Shown here one piece after another: positions 1 through 9,667 of a DNA stretch of 64,000 bases (the stretch's first letter is position 1; each line of letters opens with the position of its first letter). The position numbers and the translations under genes were made by a program. The notes beneath the pieces are model-generated. The model was given only the letters and a program-made list of their open reading frames with translations, did no database searches and was not told where the DNA came from. The stretch comes from Amanita rubescens (Eukaryota > Basidiomycota > Agaricomycetes > Agaricales > Amanitaceae), in contig WION01000115.1 in NCBI GenBank assembly GCA_015039365.1, forward strand, positions 1 to 64,000. Reading direction: 5' to 3'.

Positions 1-535
1 TTTGGGCAGGTGTTGGTGTCGTTCCAACTGAAAGGTCACTGAGAAAATCAAGGGATAGATCGGGTTCTTGATCTGTATCTCCTTCTTTCTCGGATTCACT
101 ATCGTTTAGGCCAAAATTTGCTTTCTTTTTGCCTTTTGTAGTTGTCGGTGTGGGAAGGAGAGTTCTCGGTCTTAAGTTCTCTGGTAGAGCGTCAACAGTC
201 CCCTTTATCCAAGTGGGGGTGTTGAAGTATTCGTTAGGGACAAATTCTTGTGTTTCAGATGCTATCCAACGTTCTGTGAGGTGATCGAATCTGATGTGCT
301 GTTCCTGAAGATATAGATCTGCGAAATAATAGTACGATTCGTTCGGAGGTCTAGTTTCTTTTTGTGGTATCCAGAATTCTTGTTCTTTAACTGGATTTCC
401 TCCTAAATCTTCCCAGATTTGTTTTGCACCGTTTAGTCTGATGTAGTATCCGTCAAGAACGTAGTTCCCTTTACGATCTCGTGTAGCTCTATTTGGTGGA
501 GCTCTCCAATCCGTTTTGACAACGTGGCCAGTAAC
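1..535 (-). CDS. Partial retroelement-like ORF (probable Gag) running off the window edge
   Basis: An uninterrupted minus-strand frame of about 178 codons runs from a stop codon at 536-538 to the window edge. It has no ATG in view, so an upstream exon or an unusual start is needed. The product is hydrophilic, with an aromatic patch (ESYYYFADLYLQEQ) followed by a Lys/Glu/Asp-rich tail. I do not recognise a named domain. Its position 90 bp downstream of an LTR-like block in the same orientation suggests the Gag end of an LTR retrotransposon whose remainder lies to the left. The reading frame is intact as far as visible. Confidence 0.45.
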
Positions 536-626
536 CTACGGGCTGGCTTTCCGGAAGTTCGTCGAAGTGTGTGTTATCAAATGCCAATGAATCGATGTTC
601 AGGCTTATTGATAAGTTCAACTTAAT

Positions 627-1077
627 TGTTACGAACTCGTTAATCTCAACCTAAGTTGCAACGGCAACTCTAGTCACGATTACAAGTCTTAAGTCAAACG
701 TTAAGATTATAAGTTCAATCCTAAATCAAGGCGTTGACTTAGGATCTGAGGACGATTGTGGTAGATGAGTTAAGAGTACAGTTATATTGCCAGACGACAA
801 TAAACAGCTAAGTCGAACTTAGGGTTTGACTCTAGGATACATGCGGTACTTATACTGGCAAGTACAATGAGACGTACTAATTAGTGAATAATGGTAAGTA
901 CGGAAGTAAGTATAAGGACGGCGTCATATGTGGAACAAGGGATGGTATAAGTAAAGAAACGAGCTTGTCCGTATGAATCGAGCATAAGGGAGACGACAAG
1001 TAAGGTAGGCATAAAGAAATAAACATGTCCGACGTATCATGTAAGCATAATGCGGGAGTCCGTACCGTGTTGTAACA
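627..1077 (-). repeat. Candidate 5' LTR of the left-edge retroelement
   Basis: A 451-bp block begins TGTTAC and ends GTAACA on the plus strand, the TG...CA inverted ends expected of an LTR. The open frame at 1-535 points away from it on the minus strand, so this would be the 5' LTR. The 538-626 interval would be leader. The partner LTR lies outside the window, so the ends and any target duplication cannot be confirmed. Confidence 0.45.
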
Positions 1078-1079
1078 CG

Positions 1080-1345
1080 CTGCCCCGTTTCAAACCGCAC
1101 AACATACGTACTGACCCGAATCCATAGGTAGCCACTGAAATCTAACCAACATGCCCAGCCGCTGCCACATAACCACCATACTGCCCCGTTTCAAACTGCA
1201 CAACGTATGTACCAACTCCAACAGCAACCTGAATCCATCCATACTCATCCAAATCCATCTGAAATCCAACCAATGAGACTGTCTGCTGCCATGTAACCAC
1301 CACACTGCCCTGTTTCAAACAGACACAACGTATGTACCCCCCTCC
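1080..1345. repeat. Three imperfect tandem copies of a ~105-120 bp unit
   Basis: The phrase CTGCCCCGTTTCAAA followed by CACAACRTAYGTACC recurs at about 1081, 1183 and 1304, each followed by related text. Small frames here are by-products of the repeat. No gene is supported. Confidence 0.6.
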
Positions 1346-1689
1346 CTCACTGCTACTCAATTGTATTGATCAACGCACCTACCACCTTCGTGCCACCTCT
1401 GACTCGGAACACATATACTGTGCCCATCACTTACACATGTCCACGACATGCCCATGACCCAATATATGTTACATGTACACCATCTATACCCTGTACCTGT
1501 GACCCAAACTATGCCCATCATGTAATTCTATTGTACTACTTATTCTATCCTGATCTATTGAATATTCAAATGTGTTAACTTACTGACTAATTAATCTATC
1601 TATTACTATCCTAATCTATTGACTGTATCTGTGGATATATGTATAGTATGGCCTCGGACCTGCCACTTGGTGGCCCATATCTTCAAGTG
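1346..1689. other. Unassigned spacer
   Basis: Low-complexity C/T/A-rich sequence with ACATGT and TGTACC words. A 70-codon plus-strand frame (1366-1578) has no recognisable features. Nothing further can be supported. Confidence 0.5.
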
Positions 1690-4600
1690 GTAGTCAGTAC
1701 TTTGCAGTCCACCCCCCATTCCTCGAGGAATCCATGGAATCCACGGAATTCCGTGGATTCCGCGCGGAATTGTGCGGAATAACACCCTACTTTTAACAAA
1801 TAATGGTATACAACACCCCTACTATATTGATTATGTAATTTTATGATGTTTTCACACCTAAAAACTCATTTAAAGGGAATATACATGTTTGTATAGGCAT
1901 TTGAAAGCTCTCTTCTTGCTTGTTTTGATTTTGATGATTACTAATGACATTTTCTACTGTTTGTACATGTATGATGTAGTACACATCTAAAAATATGTTT
2001 GTAATGAATGTATATGCATCTGAAAGCTATTTTCTCACTTGTTTCAACTGTGATGCTTATTTGTCATTGTTTGTACTTGTATTGCATGTTGTAAGAATGT
2101 CACAAGGAACATGGATGATGTATATTGTACATAAAAGTGAATGTTCACTTCTTGTCCTTTTGAATGTGATGATGTTGCATTGTTATTTAGTGTTAGTATA
2201 TTAGGATTGTCCTATTCTGCCATATGTAATGTTAGATACCACATTTGGATACCCTTGTGATGGGCATGCATGGTTGTTTGGCATCATTTATATTTTTAAT
2301 AAAATTCCAAAAAGTTCTTGAAAAATGCAGAAAAACCATGTGATCCAGGTCATATTTGAAGAATTGTGAGGCCAAACTGGACATATTGTATTTGCAAAAT
2401 ACTTTTTAGGATGCAAGTGTGAGAAACTTGCAATGTGTTGCTGCTGCCAGTTGCAATTTGCAAAGTGCAGGGGTGTAGCCAGTGCAGGAGTTGCTGGTGC
2501 TCTAGTTGTGTGCCATGGTCCATCTGCACAATCTCACCTTGTGCCAGCAACAACCAGTGACCACTAATCACCTATGACATGTTGTCAGAAGTCATGAATA
2601 AATGTGATTGGTGATATCATCAAAGTCAAGGAGGAAGGGGGCTTAGATGATTCCTTGGTAATTTGTCATACTAGTAGTACATAGTGAAGTCAGTGTGCTA
2701 TGATCATGTCAGTCTCTTCCTATCAAGCTTCAGCCCCATGATAGAGGTGTCTGGCAAACTAAACAGGTTTGAGACAACTGTTGACAGAGGGTGGACAATA
2801 TTGTTTAGGCAAGACCTTGGTGATGGTATTGGAGAACAGTAAGTCAAATTCTAATGAATATAGGTCTTTAGATACACAGTGTATGGAGGTAAATGTGTAG
2901 GGTATCATAGGGCAAAGAGCAGGGAATTGGTAAGTCTGGGCCAACCTTGATAATGTTATATAAATGATGGTAGGGTTGGTAGATTTCATGCTGAGGTAGG
3001 TCCAGAATTTGCACTTTCACAAGTATGGATGATGGGACCATCTGGGAAATGAATGTAAAAGGCTACAATATAATGGGTGGATAAGACAGTGCTATCTCAA
3101 GCTCATATAGTGCCAGAATGTTTGAGAAATTGTAAGACCTGATAATATCAGGTATCAAATAAAAGTCAGACAAACAGATTGTCACAGATTTTGTAAGACC
3201 TTATAATGTCTTGATCACTTCAACACTGTTGTGCAAAATATCACTGGCTGATACTTCAATACAATTCAGATATATCAACTGTAATTCTTTGTAATGTCTG
3301 ATATTGTGTAGTCTATCATTGCTTGATCTTTCATTATAACTCTTGAAACAGTAGATAAAGCCTGATAATGGCTTACATAGTAATTGTGGAGTAGGAATTG
3401 TTGATTGGGACAATCTAGTTATATGCACAAAACCACTTGCAGCTCTGAATGTTGTTTTCAAATCCATGATATCTACTCCTCTATGAGACCAAGTTAGCAA
3501 TCTACTATGTTCCATATGTTTCCAAGTTTTCAATTATGTTCTCAAGCATTTGATTCTGTCTTCCATGTGTTCTTTATACTTGCTTACATCTATACATAGC
3601 ACATATAAATACCATGTCCATGCTTGAAGGTATTTGTGAAATCTACCATCCTTTATACATATTACATTATCAATCAATACATATCAAAGTTGTATATATT
3701 AGTAACTACTAGTATCCATTGGTCACACTCTGATATCTGTGATGTAATCTGCCATTGCTACTGTCTCTTATCTACCCTGAGACAGCTAGTAGCTTTTGGC
3801 AAATCTTATAGCCATTGCCCACAATTGTAATACTTATTTTTCCTGATCATGATATTGTAGCCTTTTATGTACATTCATTTGTCAGATAGTCCCATACTTG
3901 TGAAAGTGCCAATTCTGGGCTACCTTGTGAAATCCACCAACCCCACCGTCCTTTATATTAGATTATCAATTGATATATCAGAGTTGTATATATTATAGAC
4001 TTTTTAGTTGTTATACAGCTTTATATACCCTTATCTATTTTCCACCAATTTCCTGATTAGTATATGCTTTTCAATTGTTGTAAAGCTTTATATACCCTTA
4101 TCTATTTTCAGCTGTTTTTCTGATATTAGATTAGTTTTCAGAATCCTACTATGTAAGTCCATCATCACATTGTCACCACATCCTTGAGTCATCCCTGCAC
4201 CTGCTATGTAAGTCTCTCTCTGAACCCACACCTGGTTTGTTTTATCACCTAAGAAGTATTTGCAAATATCTTGGGTTTGGCTCTGTTTTGGAACATAATT
4301 ATTGTGCCACCTTGATCACATGAATTTTCCAGATTTTTCAAGATTTTTTGGCAGCCTTTCAATTTTCAACCCAAAGTGTTTAAACAAGTATTTTGCAAAT
4401 ATCTCAAGTTTGACCTTGTTTTGGAACATAATTCTTGCACCACCTTGATCACATGATTTTTGCGGATTTTTCAAGATTTTTTGGCAGCCTTTCAATTTTT
4501 CAACACGAAGCGTTTAAAACAGTATTTTGCAAATATCTTGAGTTTGGCCTTGTTTGGCATGTTCATTTCCACACCATTCTGATCACATGATTTTTCTGCA

Positions 4601-4908
4601 TTTTTCACAATTTTTTCAATTTTTTTTCCCACGGTCACATAATACTCTTGGCAAATGGTAGTATTACAAATGAGACTACAAAGACTACAAAGACTTCAAA
4701 AAGTGCGGACTCATTCCACGGAACAATTCCACACCTGTGGAATCATTCCTCGAGGAATGGATCAGTAAAAAAAACTCTCAAAAATATAGTATTACAAATT
4801 AGACTACAAAGACTACATTAAAAAGTGCGGATTCCGCGGAATGAGTCCGCGGATTCCGCGAGGAATAACGCGGAATCCGCGCGGAATTGGGGGGGGATCG
4901 CAAAGTGC
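1690..4908. mobile_element. Large imperfect fold-back (non-autonomous DNA transposon-like) element
   Basis: The two ends are inverted relatives. The left end reads ACTTTGCAGTCCACCCCCCATTCC-like at about 1699-1722; the right end, read on the minus strand, has CACTTTGCGATC followed by a C-run and AATTCC (about 4885-4908). Both ends continue into short palindromes built from GGAATCC/GGATTCC (1718-1785 and 4705-4890). Further inside, about 2940-3080 and 3850-3980 are also inverted copies of each other. The interior is AT-rich, with no credible transposase. No clear target duplication was found, so the superfamily is not assigned. Its right end abuts the truncated 5' end of the Ty3-type element. 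Small frames inside (for example 3201-3533 minus) look like chance. Confidence 0.55.
4255..4635. repeat. Three tandem ~125-bp copies inside the fold-back element
   Basis: The phrase GTATTTTGCAAATATCT...GATCACATGATTTTT...CAAGATTTTTTGGCAG occurs three times in a row (starts near 4257, 4392 and 4520) with scattered substitutions. A diverged inverted copy of the same text is near 2265-2350, consistent with sub-terminal repeats of a fold-back element. Confidence 0.6.
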
Positions 4909-4960
4909 TCCTCCGCCTACACCATCTCGTTCTCCCTCACCTCCTCCTACCAAAAGCAAC

Positions 4961-6754
4961 ATGGCTACCCCGACCCGTATGCCTATCCGGACTAGCAAAG
5001 AGGCGCCCCGTTTTCAGGGTGCCGCAAGCGGTCTTGAACGCTACCTCGAGGACATCGAGATGACTTGCGAAGATTGAGAACGCTCCGGAGACGCCGAGCT
5101 TGTTAAATGGGCGATCTATTACACAGACGAGAAATCCTCCGAAACTTGGACAGCCACCAGGGACGCGCTAGCGGAACCAAAAGCTTGGGACGACTTTAAG
5201 AAAGCGATCCGCGAGATCTACCCCGAGGCACAGCCCGATCGACGCCACACCATTGCAGCATTGCGTACCATCACCGATCGCTACTCATCCCAGACCATTA
5301 CCTCCGAGACTACTCTAGCCGAATACCACAGGGAGTTCTCCGGCACTGCTCAGTACCTCATAACTAAACACCGCATGACCGGCCGCGAGGCAAGCATCAT
5401 GTACATGTCAGCCTTCGCTTCTGACATCAGACCTGATATTACTACTCGGCTCACGATCAAGTGCCCGGACGTCAGACCCGACGACGGCTACGATCTAAAG
5501 GAAATGAACAGCGCCGCACAATTCGTTATCAGCTCCAGACCTGCGATAGCACTCCTTGCAGCTACCACGCCTCCCACGCCTGCACCCGCGCCTGCGCCAG
5601 TCGCCCCTTCCTATCCAACCGCCGCTCCGGCCGCACAGGCAGCAGAAACTTTCGCCCAACGACTCTTCAACGGATGCGTTTTCTGTGGAGATTCAGAGCA
5701 CCGGACTCCTTGGTGCCGAGTCAGGGACGAATACGTCAGACAAGGCAAGATCAGGCTAGTTGATGGCCGCATACAGCTCCTGAATGGCGAGGAACCGAAT
5801 ATGGATAAATACCGAATGCACGGACGATGGTTCAAAGAACGTGTAGATAAATGGCTTCAGGACAATCCACAGCCGAACACGCCGCAGCCACGTGTAGCCT
5901 CCGCTAACCTACTGGAGATCTCCGACCACGCCGAAACATTTGCAGCCGAACAAAAGAAAAACTCTACCGCTATGCCCCGATCCAAGCAGACCCCCGCTCC
6001 GCCACAGCCCACGACACCGCCCGTCGCTTCCACGTCCAAAGGAAAAGAAAAAGATACACCCGCTTTCAAGTTCCGCTCGCCGATCGATGACACAACCGCC
6101 GCCCAGCGAATCATAGACCACCTTCTCAGCCTACCCGTGACCCTAGCCGCTAAGGACCTCATTGCAATATCCCCGGCCGTCCAAAAAGACTTACGTCAAT
6201 TGGTTACTGCCAAACGCGTTGAATCCGCATCTAGCAATGAGGTCTCCGCCACTGAAACCGAGCCCCCGGAAGACGATCCGATCGATGTTCTCATGGCCAC
6301 TACTAAGCCTATCGAGACCCTCCGAGTCGTAGACGGTACTTTCAGCGGATCCGTCAAATGCGAATGCGTCGTCGACAACGGCTCTCAGATAATCGTCATC
6401 AGAAAGGACAAATGGGAACGCACAGGCTCCGGCTATTCCGCTTCTAGGCGCATCATGATGGAAACCGCTAACGGCACATCGAACTGGACCCTTGGCATCA
6501 CCGAAAACCTCACCCTGACTATCGGCGGATTACCGGTCCAAGTCCAAGCATACATCGTGGAAGACGCACCTTACGAAGTTTTACTCGGCCGCCCATTCTT
6601 CACCCTGCTCTCCGCCGTCACCCGCGACTACCCCAATGGCAACCAGGACATCACGATCACCTGCCCCGAATCTAAAACCTCCGCCGTCCTTGTCACACGC
6701 CCGAGATCGTCCCGCAGCACATGCGGAGCACATACCGTCAAAACGGGTTTTTAA
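4961..6754 (+). pseudogene. gag: Gag-protease ORF of the Ty3-type element, one internal stop
   Basis: Translation starts at the ATG of MATPTRMPIRT and stays open in one frame to TAA at 6752-6754, except for TGA at 5075-5077. The gag-only relative has CGA at the matching codon (EDRQRSGDAEL), so this is a single C-to-T change in a CpG. The N-terminal half matches that relative closely over the capsid-like region (LAEYHREFSGTAQYLI). A zinc knuckle CVFCGDSEHRTPWC (CX2CX4HX4C) would bind RNA. The C-terminal third carries an aspartic protease: VVDNGSQIIVI holds the catalytic DNGS in place of the usual D(T/S)G, and VLLGRPFF is the second conserved strand. The protein would package RNA and mature the polyprotein in the cytoplasm. 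Pol is reached by the -1 slip at its end. Confidence 0.85.
6745..6754 (+). promoter_or_regulatory. -1 ribosomal frameshift heptamer G GGT TTT followed by the gag stop TAA
   Basis: In the gag frame the codons are ACG GGT TTT TAA. The heptamer GGGTTTT (6745-6751) has the exact X XXY YYZ phasing needed for simultaneous -1 slippage, and the stop follows immediately. After slipping, decoding continues TTA ATT ... in the frame that encodes pol. This is seen directly in the sequence; use in the cell is inferred from retroelement biology. Confidence 0.75.
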
Positions 6755-7037
6755 TTGTCGATGAATCGCCCACACGGAGACGAGACGCTCGGAATCCGCA
6801 GTCGCCCACCAAACATGTCAATAATGAAGGACTGCCAAACGTACATACAACTATGCCGCACATACACGATATCACACCTACAACCATCTTTAATCAACCG
6901 ACGATCGCTAATTCCGCTGACCCCGATGCCACTACACCAACGCCCGAAACTACCGACGCGCCGACCGTTTACACAGTTGGAAAGGGAGACAACCCATACC
7001 ACTTGTCGGAGGAGCATTTCTTGGACATGTTGACCGT
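6748..7037 (+). pseudogene. pol: Pol N-terminal segment (before the nested insertion)
   Basis: This -1 frame overlaps the end of gag and encodes a Pro/Thr-rich linker (TTPTPETTDAPTVYT) ending in EEHFLDMLTV, where the gag-only element is inserted. Reading from 7037 straight to 9668, that is, skipping the insert and one copy of the CCGT duplication, keeps the frame open into the rest of pol. This shows that both halves were one gene. The linker also resembles the C-terminal part of the gag-only element's protein (NVHTTPTHIH against NVHTTMPHIH). Confidence 0.8.
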
Positions 7038-7434
7038 TGAAACGATCAGAAGAAGGCCGATGCGGAAGTGCGTTCGGCCAAAGGGGCTTCGGAGGTCAGT
7101 CCTGGGGGTGCCTCGGAGGCAGAGAGAGTGCCGAAGACAAAGGTGAATGAGTGGAAGGTGTCCGAAGCACCGAGGAACGAAGGGAACGGAAGGAATTGAA
7201 CTCGGAACGAAGCTGGGGTGATAATTCGCTAACTACAACTACGTACACAATGGTATATATACTACGGAGGCACGAGGTGACCATGTGACAATTCCTGCAC
7301 CGAGTCCGAGGCCTGTGCATGCGTCCGAACACAAACGATCATCCTCCGGGGTCGAGTATAGGCTCGGAGTGCTTCGGGGAGCTTCGGAAGGCTTCGGAGA
7401 TCGGTTCCAATGTAGCCGGAATCGGCTCGTTACA
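7038..7434 (-). repeat. 3' LTR of the gag-only element
   Basis: Direct copy of 9267-9663 at a constant offset of 2,229 bp. On the element's strand it starts TGTAACGAGCC right after a purine-rich tract (GTACCCAGGAGG, about 7435-7446) and ends in GTTTCA. The element's Gag frame continues about 95 bp into it before stopping. Confidence 0.9.
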
Positions 7435-8880
7435 CCTCCTGGGTACTTTTAATACTGACCTCCTGGTCAGGTCGGAGAGGTCGGATGGTGATAGAAAGTA
7501 GAAGGGAAGTGGTGGGTGGGTTCTTCTCATCTCGCTTTCTTCAATCGTGCAGGCGGTCAAGGCGGCAGTTGGAATTTCGGCGGAATCAGGTCTCGGAATG
7601 GCAGCTGTTGGGATGCCAGATGGCTCGGAAATGATAAAGACTTCGGCGATGGGGTCGCCGAGGGTTTCCGGGGTGGCAGAAATTGGCGTAGCAGTGGTGG
7701 GGTCATCAGGAGCCTCGGAGGTCTCGGTGGTATCATGTGTTGTAATGGTAGGAGCGTCGGAGGGTCTGGAGGGTTCAGAGGGTTCGGAGGGGGTGGTATT
7801 AGGGAGCGTGGATTGATTAGGGATCGTGGTGCTAATGTGTATGTGCGTCGGAGTCGTATGTACGTTTTGCAGTTCTTCAGTATTGACAGGCTCGGCGGTA
7901 TGCATTCCGGAGCGGTCTAGAGCTTCCAGGAAGTAGTTGGAGGACACAAATGGCTTCGGAGCGGTTGGCTGTGTGTACCTCAGCAGCCATACATCGATGC
8001 GTTCTTTGAACCATTGTCCGAAGTGGCGGTATTGGAATGCATTCGGTTCGTTGCCGTCCAAAAATTGAATCCGTCCGTCGACTATTTTTATCTTCCCTTG
8101 CCTTGCGTATTCATCCCTGATATGGCAGCAGGCCGTCCGATGATTGATATCTCCGCAGAAAATGCATCCGCTAAGGAGATGGGTGGAAGCTGTGCTTGGA
8201 GCGAAGGCAGTGCTTGGAGGGGGAGTAGGGATAGGTGTCGGAGGCGTCGGAAGCGTCGGAGCTTGTGGGGTGGTCGCGGCGAGCAAGGCTATAGCAGACC
8301 TTGAGCTGATAATGAATTGCGCGGCACTATTCATGTCTTTTAGATCATAGCCGTCATCGGGGTGGACGTCCGGGTACTTGATTGTGAGCCGAGTAGTGAT
8401 ATCGGGTTGGAGCTCGGGAGGGAATGCGGACATGTACATGATGCTTGCCTCACGGCGTGTCATGCGGTGCTTTCCGATGAGGTATTGAGCTGTTCCGGAA
8501 AATTCCCTGTGATACTCAGCAAGGGCTGTCTCGGATGTGACATTTTGCGCTGAGAAGCGGCCGGAAACGGCGTGTAGTGCTGCAATAGTGTGGCGGCGAT
8601 CGGGCTGTGCCTCGGGGTAGATCTCGGAAATCGCTTTCTTAAACGCGTCCCAGGTTTTCGGATCCGATAGGGTGTCTCGAGCGGCTCTCCAGATCTCGGA
8701 AGATTTCTCATCGGTATAGTAGACAGCCCATTTGATCAGTTCAGCATCTCCAGAGCGTTGTCTATCCTCGCAGATCATCTCGATATCTTCGAGGTATCTC
8801 TCAAGGCCAGCGGCAGTGCCTCGGAAGCAGGGTGCCTCCTTGTTCGTTCGGATGGGCATGCGGCGGCTTGGTTCGGTCAT
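7339..8880 (-). CDS. gag: Gag protein of the non-autonomous element
   Basis: The chosen start is the ATG at 8880 (MTEPSRRMPIRT), aligned with the outer element's gag start; the frame is open a little further upstream only through non-ATG codons. The roughly 513-residue protein has the capsid-like region (LAEYHREFSGTAQYLI) and an intact knuckle CIFCGDINHRTACC (CX2CX4HX4C). After it, the protease is missing: the sequence passes to the Thr/Pro-rich text that in the outer element lies at the start of pol, then to sequence found just before the polypurine tract (RRTHPPLPFYFLSPS), and finally into the LTR (RRCNEPIPATLE). It is therefore a Gag with a composite tail. The frame is intact, so it may still be made. 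Confidence 0.85.
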   Translation of the reverse strand: MTEPSRRMPIRTNKEAPCFRGTAAGLERYLEDIEMICEDRQRSGDAELIKWAVYYTDEKSSEIWRAARDTLSDPKTWDAFKKAISEIYPEAQPDRRHTIAALHAVSGRFSAQNVTSETALAEYHREFSGTAQYLIGKHRMTRREASIMYMSAFPPELQPDITTRLTIKYPDVHPDDGYDLKDMNSAAQFIISSRSAIALLAATTPQAPTLPTPPTPIPTPPPSTAFAPSTASTHLLSGCIFCGDINHRTACCHIRDEYARQGKIKIVDGRIQFLDGNEPNAFQYRHFGQWFKERIDVWLLRYTQPTAPKPFVSSNYFLEALDRSGMHTAEPVNTEELQNVHTTPTHIHISTTIPNQSTLPNTTPSEPSEPSRPSDAPTITTHDTTETSEAPDDPTTATPISATPETLGDPIAEVFIISEPSGIPTAAIPRPDSAEIPTAALTACTIEESEMRRTHPPLPFYFLSPSDLSDLTRRSVLKVPRRCNEPIPATLEPISEAFRSSPKHSEPILDPGG

Positions 8881-9247
8881 GATGTTACTGGCAGGCCGAA
8901 GCGAAGCGAGCTGTTCTGATGGAAAGCGAGGTGGATTAAGCAAGGGGCTTCAGGGACGAAAGCTATTGATCGATCGGAGCTGGATCGGGAGTAGTGGAAC
9001 GTGTGGGCGTTGTTCGGCTGATGCTGTGTCAGTGCTGTGGGGCCGAGTGGTGAAGGCTACTGCAGTGTAAAGAGCGGGGAGGGTATAATTGAAGAAAGGT
9101 CGGCGGGGTATGGTCTCTGAGCTATGGGAGGGCCGGCAGAGTGCTTGGAGTGGCTCGGAGCAGATTCCAAGTGACACCGGAGCTTGTCCGATGCTTTCTG
9201 TGCAGGAGTTGGGTGAAAGGAATGACCGACGGACTGACCTAAGAGCC

Positions 9248-9264
9248 CCTCGCGGTGGGCTCCA
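9248..9264 (-). other. Candidate primer-binding site of the gag-only element
   Basis: On the minus strand, two bases after the 5' LTR end (TTTCA), the sequence TGGAGCCCACCGCGAGG begins. TGG complements the CCA end of a tRNA, and the position is right for minus-strand priming. The tRNA cannot be named from sight. The leader from here to the gag ATG is 8881-9266. Confidence 0.5.
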
Positions 9265-9266
9265 GT

Positions 9267-9663
9267 TGAAACGATCAGAAGAAGGCCGATGCGGAAGTGC
9301 GTTCGGCCAAAGGGGCTTCGGAGGTCAGTCCTGGGGGTGCCTCGGAGGCAGAGAGAGTGCCGAAGACAAAGGTGAATGAGTGGAAGGTGTCCGAAGCACC
9401 GAGGAACGAAGGGAACGGAAGGAATTGAACTCGGAACGAAGCTGGGGTGATAATTCGCTAACTACAACTACGTACACAATGGTATATATACTACGGAGGC
9501 ACGAGGTGACCATGTGACAATTCCTGCACCGAGTCCGAGGCCTGTGCATGCGTCCGAACACAAACGATCATCCTCCGGGGTCGAGTATAGGCTCGGAGTG
9601 CTTCGGGGAGCTTCGGAAGGCTTCGGAGATCGGTTCCAATGTAGCCGGAATCGGCTCGTTACA
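9267..9663 (-). repeat. 5' LTR of the gag-only element
   Basis: A 397-bp copy of 7038-7434. No difference between the two was seen when reading them side by side, including the shared 78-codon minus-strand frame. It carries the promoter for the nested element, transcribing toward lower coordinates. Confidence 0.9.
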
Positions 9664-9667
9664 CCGT

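Larger units (their letters stand above)
7038..9663 (-). mobile_element. Gag-only, non-autonomous LTR retrotransposon nested in pol
   Basis: A 2,626-bp element is bounded by two direct 397-bp LTRs that look identical by eye and flanked by CCGT on both sides (7034-7037 and 9664-9667). It could be ACCGT if one base is shared with the LTR end. It encodes only a Gag and no protease, RT, RNase H or integrase, so it must borrow enzymes, most simply from full-length relatives of the host element. LTR ends (TGTAACGAGCC...TTTCA on its own strand), leader and polypurine region match the outer element, so it is an internal-deletion derivative of the same family. Matching LTRs indicate a very recent insertion. 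Confidence 0.9.

Noticed and set aside
3201..3533. 110-residue minus-strand ORF
   Set aside because: AT-rich interior of the fold-back element; no motif, and it overlaps an inverted-repeat region.
7547..7920. Gly-rich plus-strand ORFs (89 and 134 residues)
   Set aside because: Antisense to the Pro/Thr-rich tail of the nested Gag; composition explains the Gly.
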